A stretch of 29,068 nucleotides of DNA from JAAAOZ01 sp964496595 (GTDB taxonomy: Bacteria; Chloroflexota; Anaerolineae; B4-G1; SLSP01), in contig CAZCAI010000044.1 of NCBI GenBank assembly GCA_964496595.1, positions 1 through 29,068 on the forward strand. The letters run 5' to 3'. The notes beneath the pieces were generated by a model. It was not told the DNA's origin. It did not search any database and was given only the letters and a program-made list of their open reading frames with translations. Positions 1 to 8,529 of this stretch are shown piece by piece. A program made the position numbers and the translations under genes. Numbering within the stretch: position 1 is the first letter of the stretch; each line of letters starts with the position of its first letter.

Positions 1-102
1 CCAATGGCCGTGGGAACCGCCGTGCTTAGTGGCGAATACTTTAAGACACTAACCGAAAGGGGATACTCCGATTGCCCCGGAAAATTCCTGGAGAGCCAGT
101 GA
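1..102 (+). CDS. C-terminal end of an unidentified protein (partial)
   Basis: Frame 1 is open from the window edge to a TGA at 100-102 and encodes about 33 residues ending in PGKFLESQ. It runs in the same direction as the LysM gene that starts 37 bases later, so the two may be co-transcribed. The fragment is too short for me to assign a family. It could also be chance reading, because no start is visible inside the window. Confidence 0.5.
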   Translation, partial: PMAVGTAVLSGEYFKTLTERGYSDCPGKFLESQ

Positions 103-138
103 TTTCTTCACTTTCTTGCTCTTTCTTCTAACGATGCT

Positions 139-1335
139 ATGATAGATCTTATCATGGAGACTATGGAAACAGAAGAAATTTCACATCCCTTCCCCGACCG
201 TCCCCCACGCCACTGCCCAGTATGTGGGGCCCGTGTGGCCGAGGGAGCCAAATCCTGTTTGATGTGCGGCGCTTCGCTGGAAGAAGAAGAGATCGCTCTC
301 GAAGTCCCGGTTGAATCAACCACCCAACACATCTCGCGGCGGCAAGGGATTATTTTGGGAGTCATAGCCATCGTCATCTTGGGGATTTCTGTCTATTTAG
401 GATGGCAACTCGCGCAAGGGAAGGGCGCCCCGCCGCCGCCAACGTGGACGCCCACGGTCACTCACACGCCCACTGCCACCGACATCCCCCGCACACCCAC
501 GCCGCTCCCCACACTGACGCCCACGCCGCTCCCCACCGCAACGCCCACGCCTATCCCGCCGGAGACTTACGTGGTGCAATCAGGGGATCTATTATCCACC
601 ATCGCACAGTCCTACGATATAACGATAGATGAGTTAAAGGCCTATAACAACCTGGACTCCGATATCATCGTCGAGGGAGCAACGCTCCTTATCCCGCCGC
701 CCACGCCGACGCCTGGGCCGACGCCGACGTCCAAGCCAGGAGAGCCGACGCAGACGCCATCGCCTTACATCCTCTACACCGTTCGATCTGGCGACACTTT
801 ATCCACCATCGCGGAGGAGTATAACATCAGCGTGGCCGATTTGCGAGAAGCCAACGACATCCCGGCTAATTCGGAGAGCATCCAGGCGGATCAAGTTCTG
901 ACGATCCCCCAATATACGCCGACGCCAACGCCAGAGCCAGACGCCGAGACCGTCGTCAATGTCACGCCTCCACCACGGCGCGATTACACCTCGCCCGAGC
1001 CGCTCTACCCTCCTCAAGATACAGTTCTCAGCGGCGCTGACGCCCTGGTCATTCTGCAATGGGCCTCAGTAGGGATTCTGGAGGATAACGAGTTTTATCA
1101 CGTCGAACTGACCGTCCCGACCTTGGATGGCGATATGACCACCGACGTCTACATCCGCGCGACTGCCTGGCGCGTCCCGGTGGAGTTGTTCCCCCCGCCG
1201 GAGGTCGATAATCGAGCATGCGTCTGGCGCGTGAGCGTCGTCCGGCAAACCGCCGCCGAGCCGGAGCCGAGTTATAAAGTTATTGGGCCGGAGAAGGGCA
1301 ATCAAACCTTCATCTGGGATGTGGCGGAACCCTGA
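139..1335 (+). CDS. Membrane-anchored zinc-ribbon protein with two LysM domains
   Basis: A protein of about 398 residues with a clear modular layout. Near residues 25-47 is a four-cysteine zinc ribbon (CPVCG...CLMCG). A single membrane segment follows (IILGVIAIVILGISVYLGW, about 70-88), then a Thr/Pro-rich linker. Two LysM repeats (YVVQSGDLLSTIAQSY... and YTVRSGDTLSTIAEEY...) are separated by a second Thr/Pro linker. The C-terminal domain of about 110 residues is unassigned. LysM domains bind peptidoglycan or other N-acetylglucosamine polymers. The order implies a cytoplasmic ribbon and an outside LysM part. ATGs at 154 and 163 are alternative starts; none has a strong ribosome binding site. 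Such linkers are common in Chloroflexota surface proteins. The domains are clear but the cellular role is unknown. Confidence 0.88.
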   Translation: MIDLIMETMETEEISHPFPDRPPRHCPVCGARVAEGAKSCLMCGASLEEEEIALEVPVESTTQHISRRQGIILGVIAIVILGISVYLGWQLAQGKGAPPPPTWTPTVTHTPTATDIPRTPTPLPTLTPTPLPTATPTPIPPETYVVQSGDLLSTIAQSYDITIDELKAYNNLDSDIIVEGATLLIPPPTPTPGPTPTSKPGEPTQTPSPYILYTVRSGDTLSTIAEEYNISVADLREANDIPANSESIQADQVLTIPQYTPTPTPEPDAETVVNVTPPPRRDYTSPEPLYPPQDTVLSGADALVILQWASVGILEDNEFYHVELTVPTLDGDMTTDVYIRATAWRVPVELFPPPEVDNRACVWRVSVVRQTAAEPEPSYKVIGPEKGNQTFIWDVAEP

Positions 1336-1406
1336 GATGACTTGGAAGAAAAACTGAGGATATCCGGCTAAGGATCGATATACAGGCATACACAGGAGCA
1401 TCGGAA

Positions 1407-1922
1407 ATGATAGGAACACCACAGATCAAACAGGTCGCGGCAGATTTTTTCACGCAGGGGTATCGAATTTCCGGCATATTTATGATGCAAAAACGCTTCT
1501 TGGCTGATGTTGTCTACGATCCGACCACGGACTATATCGAAATCCAAGATGCCTATGTCTCGCCCATTATGGATCCGGCGCGAATCAGCGCGCATTATAA
1601 TTCCACATTGGTCACCAAGCCCCACTTAGATTTCTTCCTCACCACCAATCTCAAAGAGGGCCTGCGGCGCGATCAGCAATATGGGCGCGGCCTGCAACGC
1701 TACCCTGTCTTTATCACCGTCCCCTTCTTTGAAATCACCGGGGAAATCCTGAGCAGTATGCGCAGCTTTCGGGGACGGCTGTATCTAACCAAGGCCGGCG
1801 GTTTCGTCACTGTGTTGAATGTCACCGCGCGTTCCACCTTTAATCCCGATGTCGTTTACGAAGGCGCGGTCTCGCAGGTCAACCGCGAGAAGATTGGTTG
1901 TTTTGGAAAAAAGGCGGACTAG
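1407..1922 (+). CDS. Hypothetical protein, 171 aa
   Basis: A soluble-looking protein without signal peptide or membrane segment. The ATG at 1407 has a good ribosome binding site (AGGAG about 8 bases upstream), which supports real translation. The sequence mixes hydrophobic beta-like stretches (YPVFITVPFFEITGEI, GRLYLTKAGGFVTVLNV) with a polar N-terminal half. I do not recognise the family. It lies between the LysM protein and the response regulator, all on the plus strand with gaps under 100 bases, so it may belong to the same transcription unit. No function is proposed. Confidence 0.75.
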   Translation: MIGTPQIKQVAADFFTQGYRISGIFMMQKRFLADVVYDPTTDYIEIQDAYVSPIMDPARISAHYNSTLVTKPHLDFFLTTNLKEGLRRDQQYGRGLQRYPVFITVPFFEITGEILSSMRSFRGRLYLTKAGGFVTVLNVTARSTFNPDVVYEGAVSQVNREKIGCFGKKAD

Positions 1923-2011
1923 GGTAGTTCCAAAATTTAAAATCTTCCAAACCAGATGCTTTTTTTCTTGGAACGGCCTGACCAGTCATTTCAGCATCCA
2001 GGGGGCAAATT

Positions 2012-3187
2012 ATGACTCAGATTTTGCTCATCGACGACAATCGAGATATGCTCAAGATGATGCAACTGATCATCGAAAAGAAGACGGGTTACAAAGTCAT
2101 CACGTGCAAGAACGGTCAAGAAGGCTTGGAAGCAGCGTTCGAGCATCAACCAGAGGTCGCAATTGTGGATGTTATGATGCCGGGAATCAGCGGCTATGAG
2201 GTGGTCGCCGAGCTGCGGAAGATGCCTCGGACGGCCGATATGGGGATTTTGATTCTCACCGCGCGCGGTCAGGCCATCGACCGTACCGCTGCGCTCGAGG
2301 CCGGGGCGGATGATCATCTTCCCAAACCCGTCAAAATGGACGCTTTGATCGAGCGGATCGAGACCTTGTTGGTGGAGAAAGAAGAAGAGCGGCAACGGAA
2401 GCAAGAAGAAGCTGTCACAGCAGAGCCAGAAAAACTCAAGCCGCCCTCGGCTGCGCCCCAGCAAGAAAGAGCGGAGCATTTAACCCTCGCCCTCTTCAGT
2501 TTACGCGGCGGGGTGGGAGTGACGACTTTAGCCGTCAATCTTGCCAGCATTCTCCAGCAGGTCGGGCCGACTATTTTATTAGATCTCTCCCCTAATTCCG
2601 GGCATTGCGCGCTCCATCTAGGGTTGCGTCCCGAAAAGCACTGGGGTAACTATTTAGAGAATCCCCATACACCCTTCGAATCGCTGTTGCTCTCTCACAC
2701 TTCTGAGCTGCGATTGCTGGCCGCGCCGCTCGCGCCGCTTCAATATGGCTGGTTCAATGATAGCGATATCAAAAAGCTGCTTACCCAACTCAAGCCCACG
2801 TGCCGATTTCTGGTCCTGGATATGCCGCCGGTCCTCAATCCCACGGCTCAATATCTGCTCACGCAGGCCCACTTCGTGCTACTGATCAGCGGGGATGATC
2901 CGGCCAGCCTGCAGACGACGCTGATGACGCGCAAAGCTATCGCCGATTGCGCCGTTCGCACATTGCTGATTCGCAATGCTACCACGCCGGGGCCGCATCC
3001 TGCCGCCGAAGCGATGAAGCGCGCCCTCCATACTAAGCGCTTGCTTGATATCCCCTACGAAGAGGCCCAACTAAAAGCTCAATCCACGGGAACGCCGATT
3101 GTGCTTTCGCAACCAGCATCCCCTATGGCGACCCAACTCAAGCGCGCGATCCAACTGCTCCTCACACACAGCAGAAACACCCCATAA
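2012..3187 (+). CDS. Response regulator receiver fused to CpaE/MinD-like ATPase
   Basis: A 391-residue protein. Residues 1-118 are a receiver domain with the acidic pair D8/D9, phospho-acceptor D53 (VDVMMPG), a Thr in ILTARG and the Lys in LPKPV. A charged linker (about 119-150, rich in Glu/Lys/Gln) leads into a SIMIBI-class P-loop domain (about 155-385) beginning LALFSLRGGVGVTTLAVNL. This receiver plus MinD-like arrangement is that of CpaE/TadZ proteins, which position type IV/Tad pilus or secretion machinery. The P-loop reads GGVGVTT where active MinD/ParA proteins have GGVGKTT, so the catalytic Lys is missing. No pilus genes lie nearby. The gene ends at a strong terminator. Family assignment is firm; partner and role are inference. 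Confidence 0.87.
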   Translation: MTQILLIDDNRDMLKMMQLIIEKKTGYKVITCKNGQEGLEAAFEHQPEVAIVDVMMPGISGYEVVAELRKMPRTADMGILILTARGQAIDRTAALEAGADDHLPKPVKMDALIERIETLLVEKEEERQRKQEEAVTAEPEKLKPPSAAPQQERAEHLTLALFSLRGGVGVTTLAVNLASILQQVGPTILLDLSPNSGHCALHLGLRPEKHWGNYLENPHTPFESLLLSHTSELRLLAAPLAPLQYGWFNDSDIKKLLTQLKPTCRFLVLDMPPVLNPTAQYLLTQAHFVLLISGDDPASLQTTLMTRKAIADCAVRTLLIRNATTPGPHPAAEAMKRALHTKRLLDIPYEEAQLKAQSTGTPIVLSQPASPMATQLKRAIQLLLTHSRNTP

Positions 3188-3190
3188 AAA

Positions 3191-3230
3191 ATCCCCTGCG
3201 GCATCGCAGGGGATCAGATATCTCTATTTT
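3191..3230 (+). terminator. Intrinsic terminator after the CpaE-like gene
   Basis: A perfect 10-bp stem (3191-3200 with 3205-3214) has a four-base loop GCAT and is followed by a T-rich stretch ending in TTTTT. It starts four bases after the stop codon of the response regulator/ATPase gene. Confidence 0.8.
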
Positions 3231-3352
3231 TACGTCGTTGCAGGGTTGTGGATGAGGATAGTACCATTGTACCCGGCGAATTCCCGAGGAGCCAGCAGTC
3301 CCAAGAGGATTGAGCGTTACAAAGGGGATGCGCTCAATGATGTGTCGCGCCC

Positions 3353-3694
3353 TCACAAAATCGCAATTCGCCCCAATATGACTAAGAAGATAAATCCGAC
3401 GAAAGCAATATCAAAGAAGGCGAGAAGGGCGAGTACAAAGCGTTGCCAGGGTAACAGCCCCGCGATCCGTCGGCTAGATTTGCGACGCGACACAGTTTCC
3501 TCGGCGGCCGCCTCTTCGGATTCTATTTCGCCCCGGATATCCCCCAACATATCCCAATCGTCGTTCTCCGTCGCGCTCTCATCTTCTTCCGCCGCAAGAG
3601 ATGACGCCCCTAAAGACGCCGGCGAAGGTATATCGTCATCCTCCGCATCCTCTGGCGCTAAATCACGCAACCAATCTGGAAAATCCTCGCTCAT
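3353..3694 (-). CDS. Small acidic protein with C-terminal membrane anchor
   Basis: A 113-residue protein starting MSEDFPDWLRDLAP. The first 70 residues are strongly acidic and low in complexity (many Glu, Asp, Ser, Ala). A basic patch (RRKSSRR) comes before hydrophobic segments (about 83-112) at the very C-terminus, so it is probably a tail-anchored protein with most of the chain in the cytoplasm. GGAGG lies 7-8 bases before the ATG at 3694, which supports the start. The opening FPDWL resembles the N-terminus of acidic hypothetical proteins I associate with Chloroflexota, but I cannot name a family. It is divergent from the DNA glycosylase gene. Confidence 0.72.
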   Translation of the reverse strand: MSEDFPDWLRDLAPEDAEDDDIPSPASLGASSLAAEEDESATENDDWDMLGDIRGEIESEEAAAEETVSRRKSSRRIAGLLPWQRFVLALLAFFDIAFVGFIFLVILGRIAIL

Positions 3695-3784
3695 CTTTAA
3701 CCTCCAACCCTAACGTCATCCGTGTTTCAATTAATATCATCACGTCTAACAAAAAGTTTACCGCAGAAGGGGAATAAAGTCAAC

Positions 3785-4432
3785 TTGCCAGAACAGCTAC
3801 CTCACGAATTTTATACCCGCGATACGCTCGCCTTGGCCCGCGATTTGTTGGGCAAGCGTATGGTGCGCCGCTTTGAGGGTCAACGTCTCGCCGGCTACAT
3901 CACGGAGGTGGAGGTCTACATCGGAGAAGGGGACGAGGCCTGCCACGCCAACAGCGGTAAGACGGAGCGCACGGCCCCAATGTATGGCCTGCCCGGTCAT
4001 CTCTACGTCTACCTCATCTACGGGATGTACCATTGTCTGAATATCGTCACCGAACCGGAGGGGGTCCCCGCCGCGATTCTCGTGCGCGCCCTTCGCCCGA
4101 CGGAGGGCCTGACAATGATGCGCTGTCTACGCGGCGCCCAGCATACCGACCGCGATCTCGCCCGAGGCCCTGGGCGGCTCTGCGAGGCGCTGGCCGTGGA
4201 CCGCAGCTTCAACTACGCATGCCTCTACGCCGAGGATGCGCGCCTCTGGCTGGAGCAAGCGCCCGCCGTGCCCGCCGATGAGATCGCGTGCAGTCCTCGC
4301 ATCAACGTGCGCGGCGACGAGCGCGCCCGCACCGTCTGCTGGCGCTTCTACCTGCGCGATAGCCGCTGGGTCAGCGGCAAGCGCGCCTTCAATCGCCGCT
4401 ACGCTCAAGCCTCGACAGGCGTCGCCCCATGA
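3785..4432 (+). CDS. 3-methyladenine DNA glycosylase (AAG/MPG family)
   Basis: This base-excision-repair enzyme removes alkylated purines. The match to the AAG family spans the whole protein: LPHEFYTRDTLALARDLLGK at the start, then the core YITEVEVYIGEGDEACHA with the catalytic Glu, the YVYLIYGMYHCLNIV block, the AILVRALRP block and the RINV motif near the end. I placed the start at TTG 3785 because AGAAGGGG lies about ten bases upstream and family members begin a few residues before the LP-x-x-FY motif. The frame stays open to a GTG at 3722, which has no ribosome binding site and would add 21 untypical residues. The length of about 215 aa is normal. The gene is convergent with the GTPase gene downstream. 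Confidence 0.92.
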   Translation: MPEQLPHEFYTRDTLALARDLLGKRMVRRFEGQRLAGYITEVEVYIGEGDEACHANSGKTERTAPMYGLPGHLYVYLIYGMYHCLNIVTEPEGVPAAILVRALRPTEGLTMMRCLRGAQHTDRDLARGPGRLCEALAVDRSFNYACLYAEDARLWLEQAPAVPADEIACSPRINVRGDERARTVCWRFYLRDSRWVSGKRAFNRRYAQASTGVAP

Positions 4433-4435
4433 GCA

Positions 4436-4463
4436 ACGGGGCGGAACTCTCGTTCCGCCCCGT
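4436..4463. terminator. Hairpin between two convergent genes
   Basis: A perfect 12-bp stem (4436-4447 with 4452-4463) with a TCTC loop lies between the stops of the glycosylase (+) and the GTPase (-). Neither strand shows a clear T-tract, so it is only a candidate two-way terminator or RNA-stabilising hairpin. Confidence 0.5.
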
Positions 4464-4488
4464 GATAACCGCTCAACTGAAATCGGCG

Positions 4489-5808
<1,320 letters not shown>

Positions 5809-5905
5809 ATAGAGACTCCTTTTCAAATTCAGATTGGGATAATTTAACCTCACATAGCGATCCTAAAGATACCAAATAGCAGGAGAGATCACAAGTGAAG
5901 TTCCG

Positions 5906-5963
5906 AAAAAAAGCAGCGCAATTCATCATATCATCCTCGAATGGCTCAATGAAGAATTGCGCT
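5906..5963 (-). terminator. Terminator of the rpmF-nusB operon
   Basis: On the minus strand a 10-bp stem (5954-5963 with 5915-5924), extended by a further TCAT/ATGA pairing inside, is followed by GC and seven Ts (5906-5912). It lies 36 bases after the nusB stop codon. The loop is long but the T-tract is good. Confidence 0.7.
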
Positions 5964-5998
5964 ATTATATAACATCTACAAGCTATGGTGGTTGAGAT

Positions 5999-6478
5999 TT
6001 ACTCTTCGGGGATGGCCTGCTCCGCTTCCGCTTGCCGTTGCGCAGCATATCGCCCTAGCTCACTTAGAATCGCCTCTTGTTTGGGCGCCAACCCCCCTAG
6101 CACACCGTTCACAAATCGCGCGGCGCTATCCGAGCCAAAGCGTTTGGCAATCTCGACTGCTTCGTTAATCGCGACTTTAAGCGGAACATCGCCGACTGTG
6201 AACTCGTAAAGTGCCATCCGCAACAAATTTCGATCCACCAGGGCGATTTGATCCAGGGGCCACTCTGACGCCTGCGATTGGATGTGCGCATCCAAGATCT
6301 CCTGATATTGTAGAACGCCCAGCACAAGCGAGCGACTATACTCACGTCCGCGCGCCGATAGTTGTTCCGCTTCCCGCAGTCGCTCATCTAAGATCTTGCC
6401 CACCGGGTGATCCGTCATATCAATCTCAAATAACGCTTGAAGGGCCAACTCCCGCGCCAGCCGTCGCTCACCTTTCAT
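5999..6478 (-). CDS. nusB: Transcription antitermination protein NusB
   Basis: A 159-residue all-helical RNA-binding protein that, with NusE/S10, NusA and NusG, supports antitermination at boxA sites of rRNA operons. The family pattern is complete: ERRLARELALQALFEID at the N-terminus, then LVLGVLQYQEILDAHI, LDQIALVDRNLLRMALYEF, VPLKVAINEAVEIAKRFGS and FVNGVLGGL. The glutamate-rich C-terminal tail of about 20 residues is slightly longer than usual. It is the last gene of the rpmF-Asp23-nusB unit, 17 bases after the Asp23 stop, and is followed by an intrinsic terminator. Its best ribosome binding site (AAGGAG) is rather far from the ATG, about 13 bases. Confidence 0.95.
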   Translation of the reverse strand: MKGERRLARELALQALFEIDMTDHPVGKILDERLREAEQLSARGREYSRSLVLGVLQYQEILDAHIQSQASEWPLDQIALVDRNLLRMALYEFTVGDVPLKVAINEAVEIAKRFGSDSAARFVNGVLGGLAPKQEAILSELGRYAAQRQAEAEQAIPEE

Positions 6479-6495
6479 ATCGGCAACTAAGCTCC

Positions 6496-6861
6496 TTATG
6501 CTGCTGTTGCTTCGGCGGTCAATTCTGCTGGAGGATAAAACACATCATCGATATGCACATGCACGGCGTTAACGGGCATACCAATCATCTGCTGAATGGT
6601 GCGGGTCACTTCGCGCTGGATCTTCCGGCCCAAGCGCAACAAACTCTGGTTGGGCTTAGCGATGACGTGCAAATCGACCGTGACTTCGCCGTCTTCCACT
6701 CGTACACTGACCGGCTTGCTACCCAGGAAGCGATCCAGTTCCTCGTACTTGATCTTGACGACGCCTGACACCTCATTTGCCGCCAACCACACCATCATCT
6801 CCAACACCTCCGGTTCGGTGGTCACGCTGCCAGGAATATCTAATACTTCGTTCTCCTGCAT
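6496..6861 (-). CDS. Asp23/Gls24 family envelope stress protein
   Basis: A 121-residue protein with the Asp23 fold pattern: GSVTTEPEVLEMMVWLAANEVSGV at the start, a DGEVTVDLHVIAKPNQSLLRLGRKIQREV core, and the closing segment MPVNAVHVHIDDVFY. In Firmicutes such proteins coat the inner face of the membrane through a partner or serve in cell-envelope stress. The start at 6861 has an excellent ribosome binding site (AGGAGGG, about 5 bases). It lies between rpmF and nusB in one minus-strand operon. Asp23-family genes next to nusB are a common arrangement in Firmicutes and related groups, so the context agrees with the call. Confidence 0.9.
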   Translation of the reverse strand: MQENEVLDIPGSVTTEPEVLEMMVWLAANEVSGVVKIKYEELDRFLGSKPVSVRVEDGEVTVDLHVIAKPNQSLLRLGRKIQREVTRTIQQMIGMPVNAVHVHIDDVFYPPAELTAEATAA

Positions 6862-6980
6862 CTTCCCTCCTTCGCCTTCACCTTCACATATTCAAGCCGC
6901 ATTCACAAGCGGCACACTCCCAGTGATATAATCCGCCACGTCCGAGGCTGAAGAACACGCCTCAGTCTGCTGATATAGCA

Positions 6981-7004
6981 TCCGGGCCTCCGCGGAGGCC
7001 CGGA
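6981..7004. repeat. 24-bp perfect palindrome between rpmF and the Asp23 gene
   Basis: TCCGGGCCTCCG and its reverse complement abut exactly at 6992/6993, giving a very stable stem in RNA of either strand. There is no T-tract on the minus strand, along which the operon is read, so it may be an attenuating or mRNA-stabilising hairpin that lets L32 be made in excess over the downstream proteins. That role is inferred. Confidence 0.55.
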
Positions 7005-7052
7005 AACCATTTAGCACTCATCCCTACACCCACAGCGGTTTATTGAGGGGGT

Positions 7053-7241
7053 TTAATTCTCTTCAACCTCCATCACCTTGCGCCCACGATAGCGCCCACA
7101 CTTCTGGCACACGTGGTAGGGCAAGACTAACTCGCCGCATTCACAGTGAATCTGATTATGCAAGCGCGGTGAAGGAAATGTCTGCGCGCGACGACGATCG
7201 CGACGTCCACTAGAAATACGTATCTTCGGTACTGCTGCCAT
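7053..7241 (-). CDS. rpmF: 50S ribosomal protein L32
   Basis: A 62-residue ribosomal protein with the L32 signature: MAAVPKIRISSGRRDRRRAQ at the N-terminus (usual form AVPKR..SKSRRDRRRA), then a zinc ribbon and the C-terminal GRYRGRKVMEVEE. The second cysteine pair is a standard CQKC. The first pair reads HCEC, one residue tighter than the usual C-x-x-C, so His may replace the first Cys as zinc ligand. A GGGGAG ribosome binding site precedes the ATG. It is the first coding gene of the operon with Asp23 and nusB. Confidence 0.95.
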   Translation of the reverse strand: MAAVPKIRISSGRRDRRRAQTFPSPRLHNQIHCECGELVLPYHVCQKCGRYRGRKVMEVEEN

Positions 7242-7589
7242 GCTTCTCTCCCCTTATTTTTTGTATTTTATTCTTAGATCCAGATGGATCGTAAAGCTAA
7301 GATGTCGATAAGCTTCACCCGCTGTTTGCCTACGGGGAAGCCGTCATCAACAAACAATCGAGAGTATCTGAACTACAGCTCTAAAACTAACCGCAAACTG
7401 GCCTCGATTTTCTCTATCAAGTTGGTTGGCACATTGCCAACCAATAATAACTTGAGATACATTATACAGTTCACTTAAAGAAACCCCATCGTATGCGTCA
7501 ACCGCTCCGCTGCCTCGGCCCTCCCACGCACTTACCTGTGTTACTAACACACGAAGCGCTTCTATTCCATCGATGTAGCACAAAACGCA
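7242..7589 (-). ncRNA. Long leader of the rpmF operon; candidate structured RNA or small ORF
   Basis: A consensus promoter at 7596-7623 implies that transcription starts near 7589, about 350 nt before rpmF. The stretch is AT-richer than the surrounding genes. It holds a perfect hairpin (7422-7444), a second TATAAT on the minus strand (7461-7466), and a 14-bp near-palindrome at 7277-7290 close to rpmF. A 78-codon frame from TTG 7583 to 7347 begins just after the predicted transcript start, with AAGGG about nine bases upstream, but its codon use is AT-ending, unlike the neighbouring genes, and I recognise no family. A regulatory leader for L32 is the simplest reading. I could not match it to a known RNA class. 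Confidence 0.35.
7422..7444. repeat. Perfect 10-bp hairpin inside the rpmF leader
   Basis: TTGGTTGGCA (7422-7431) pairs with TGCCAACCAA (7435-7444) around a three-base loop. No T-tract follows on either strand, so it is more likely an RNA structural element or protein site than a terminator. Confidence 0.6.
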
Positions 7590-7595
7590 CCCTTC

Positions 7596-7623
7596 ATTAT
7601 ACGAAAAAGAGCTGTTCTGTCAA
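7596..7623 (-). promoter_or_regulatory. Consensus sigma-70-type promoter for the rpmF operon
   Basis: The minus strand carries TTGACA (7623-7618), a 16-base spacer and TATAAT (7601-7596). Both hexamers match the consensus exactly. The direction and the absence of another gene before rpmF make it the likely operon promoter. Confidence 0.75.
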
Positions 7624-7647
7624 ACCTACGCTTTCTGGTGATTATCC

Positions 7648-7678
7648 GAGGAGTTGTCCGGCGAAATCCAAAAGCCCC
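7648..7678 (+). repeat. Copy of a short dispersed repeat
   Basis: A segment of about 30 bases whose core GGCGAAATCCAAAAG closely matches the minus strand of 29023-29050 (GGCAAAATCCAAAAG, with a similar GAGG-n-GTTG-n-CC lead-in). It lies just past the stop of the DUF1295 gene. It has no coding potential that I can see. Confidence 0.45.
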
Positions 7679-7686
7679 CCATCTGC

Positions 7687-8487
7687 TTAATCTGCTTTAT
7701 CCGCTGACTCTTTGGGAAACCAGGGGATGAACGCGCTCGTCCGGTCGATATAATCCTGATAGGCGGGTTTGCGCTCCTTGAGCGATTTTTCCAGCAGCGC
7801 GACGCCGGAGACGCGCAGGAGCAGGCCCGTCATCAAGATAGGGCTGTAGATTGTCCAAGCGTGGCCGGCGATGGCGGCGAAGAGATAGTAGGCCCACCAC
7901 TGCGTCGCATCGCCGAAGTAGTTGGGGTGCCGCGTGTAGTGCCACACGCCGGTATCCAGAACTTTCCCCTTGTTGGCCGGGTGGGCTTTGAAGCGCGCCA
8001 TCTGGAAGTCGCCCATCGCTTCGAAGTAGAAGCCGATGCCCCAGATGATGACCGCTACGATGTCCAACGCGGTCAGTTTGGCAGGCGCGGGGCTGATCTG
8101 CGCGCCCAGCAGCGGTATGGAGATGATCCACATCAGCAGGCCTTGCAGCAGGAAGACCTTGAAGAAGCTATACCACCACCAGCGCACGCCTTCTTCTTCG
8201 CGCCACTGCTGATAGCGAAAGTCTTCCGGCTCGCCCCAATTCCGCCAGAGGATGTAGCCGGAGAGTCGCAACCCCCAGAGCGTGACCAGGATGCTGATGA
8301 GCCACTTCCGCGCCGAAGCGCCGCCTGGTGTCAGCGCGAAGTAGACCCAGTTGGTGATCACGAAGCCGGTCCCCCAGAAAATATCGACGATACTCGCGTT
8401 CTTTAATCGCAGGCTGACAAGCCACAAAATGGTCATGCTTGCTAAAATGACGCCGCCTGCGATGGCATAAATCTCTAAAAAGGTCAT
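7687..8487 (-). CDS. DUF1295 family integral membrane protein
   Basis: A 266-residue membrane protein with six or so hydrophobic segments, belonging to the DUF1295 group related to steroid 5-alpha-reductases and isoprenylcysteine methyltransferases. Diagnostic pieces are SIVDIFWGTGFVI near the N-terminus, WGLRLSGYILWRNWGEPEDFRYQQWRE in the middle, and the cofactor-region motif GVWHYTRHPNYFGDATQWWAYYL followed by RVSGVALLEKSLKERKPAYQDYI. The RHPNYFG motif is typical of the superfamily and probably binds NADPH or SAM. The substrate is unknown. AGGAGG lies seven to eight bases before the start. It follows degV by 42 bases on the same strand, so the two are probably one operon. A lipid substrate would fit that pairing, but this is inference. 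Confidence 0.9.
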   Translation of the reverse strand: MTFLEIYAIAGGVILASMTILWLVSLRLKNASIVDIFWGTGFVITNWVYFALTPGGASARKWLISILVTLWGLRLSGYILWRNWGEPEDFRYQQWREEEGVRWWWYSFFKVFLLQGLLMWIISIPLLGAQISPAPAKLTALDIVAVIIWGIGFYFEAMGDFQMARFKAHPANKGKVLDTGVWHYTRHPNYFGDATQWWAYYLFAAIAGHAWTIYSPILMTGLLLRVSGVALLEKSLKERKPAYQDYIDRTSAFIPWFPKESADKAD

Positions 8488-8529
8488 CCTTTGCCTCCTT
8501 CTGTTGCTGGTTGCTAAGCTGTCAGTGAA

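Noticed and set aside
441..950. Repeated ACGCC/CCGACG units that look like a tandem repeat
   Set aside because: They are simply codons of the Thr/Pro linkers in the LysM protein.
1926..1975. 7-bp inverted repeat GTTCCAA...TTGGAAC before the response regulator gene
   Set aside because: Arms are short and widely spaced; chance is likely and no terminator or operator pattern follows.
7480..7545. Stretch with slight likeness to a Ser/Leu tRNA D-arm on the minus strand (GCCGAG...GCGGTTGA)
   Set aside because: No acceptor stem, anticodon arm or T-loop could be fitted around it.
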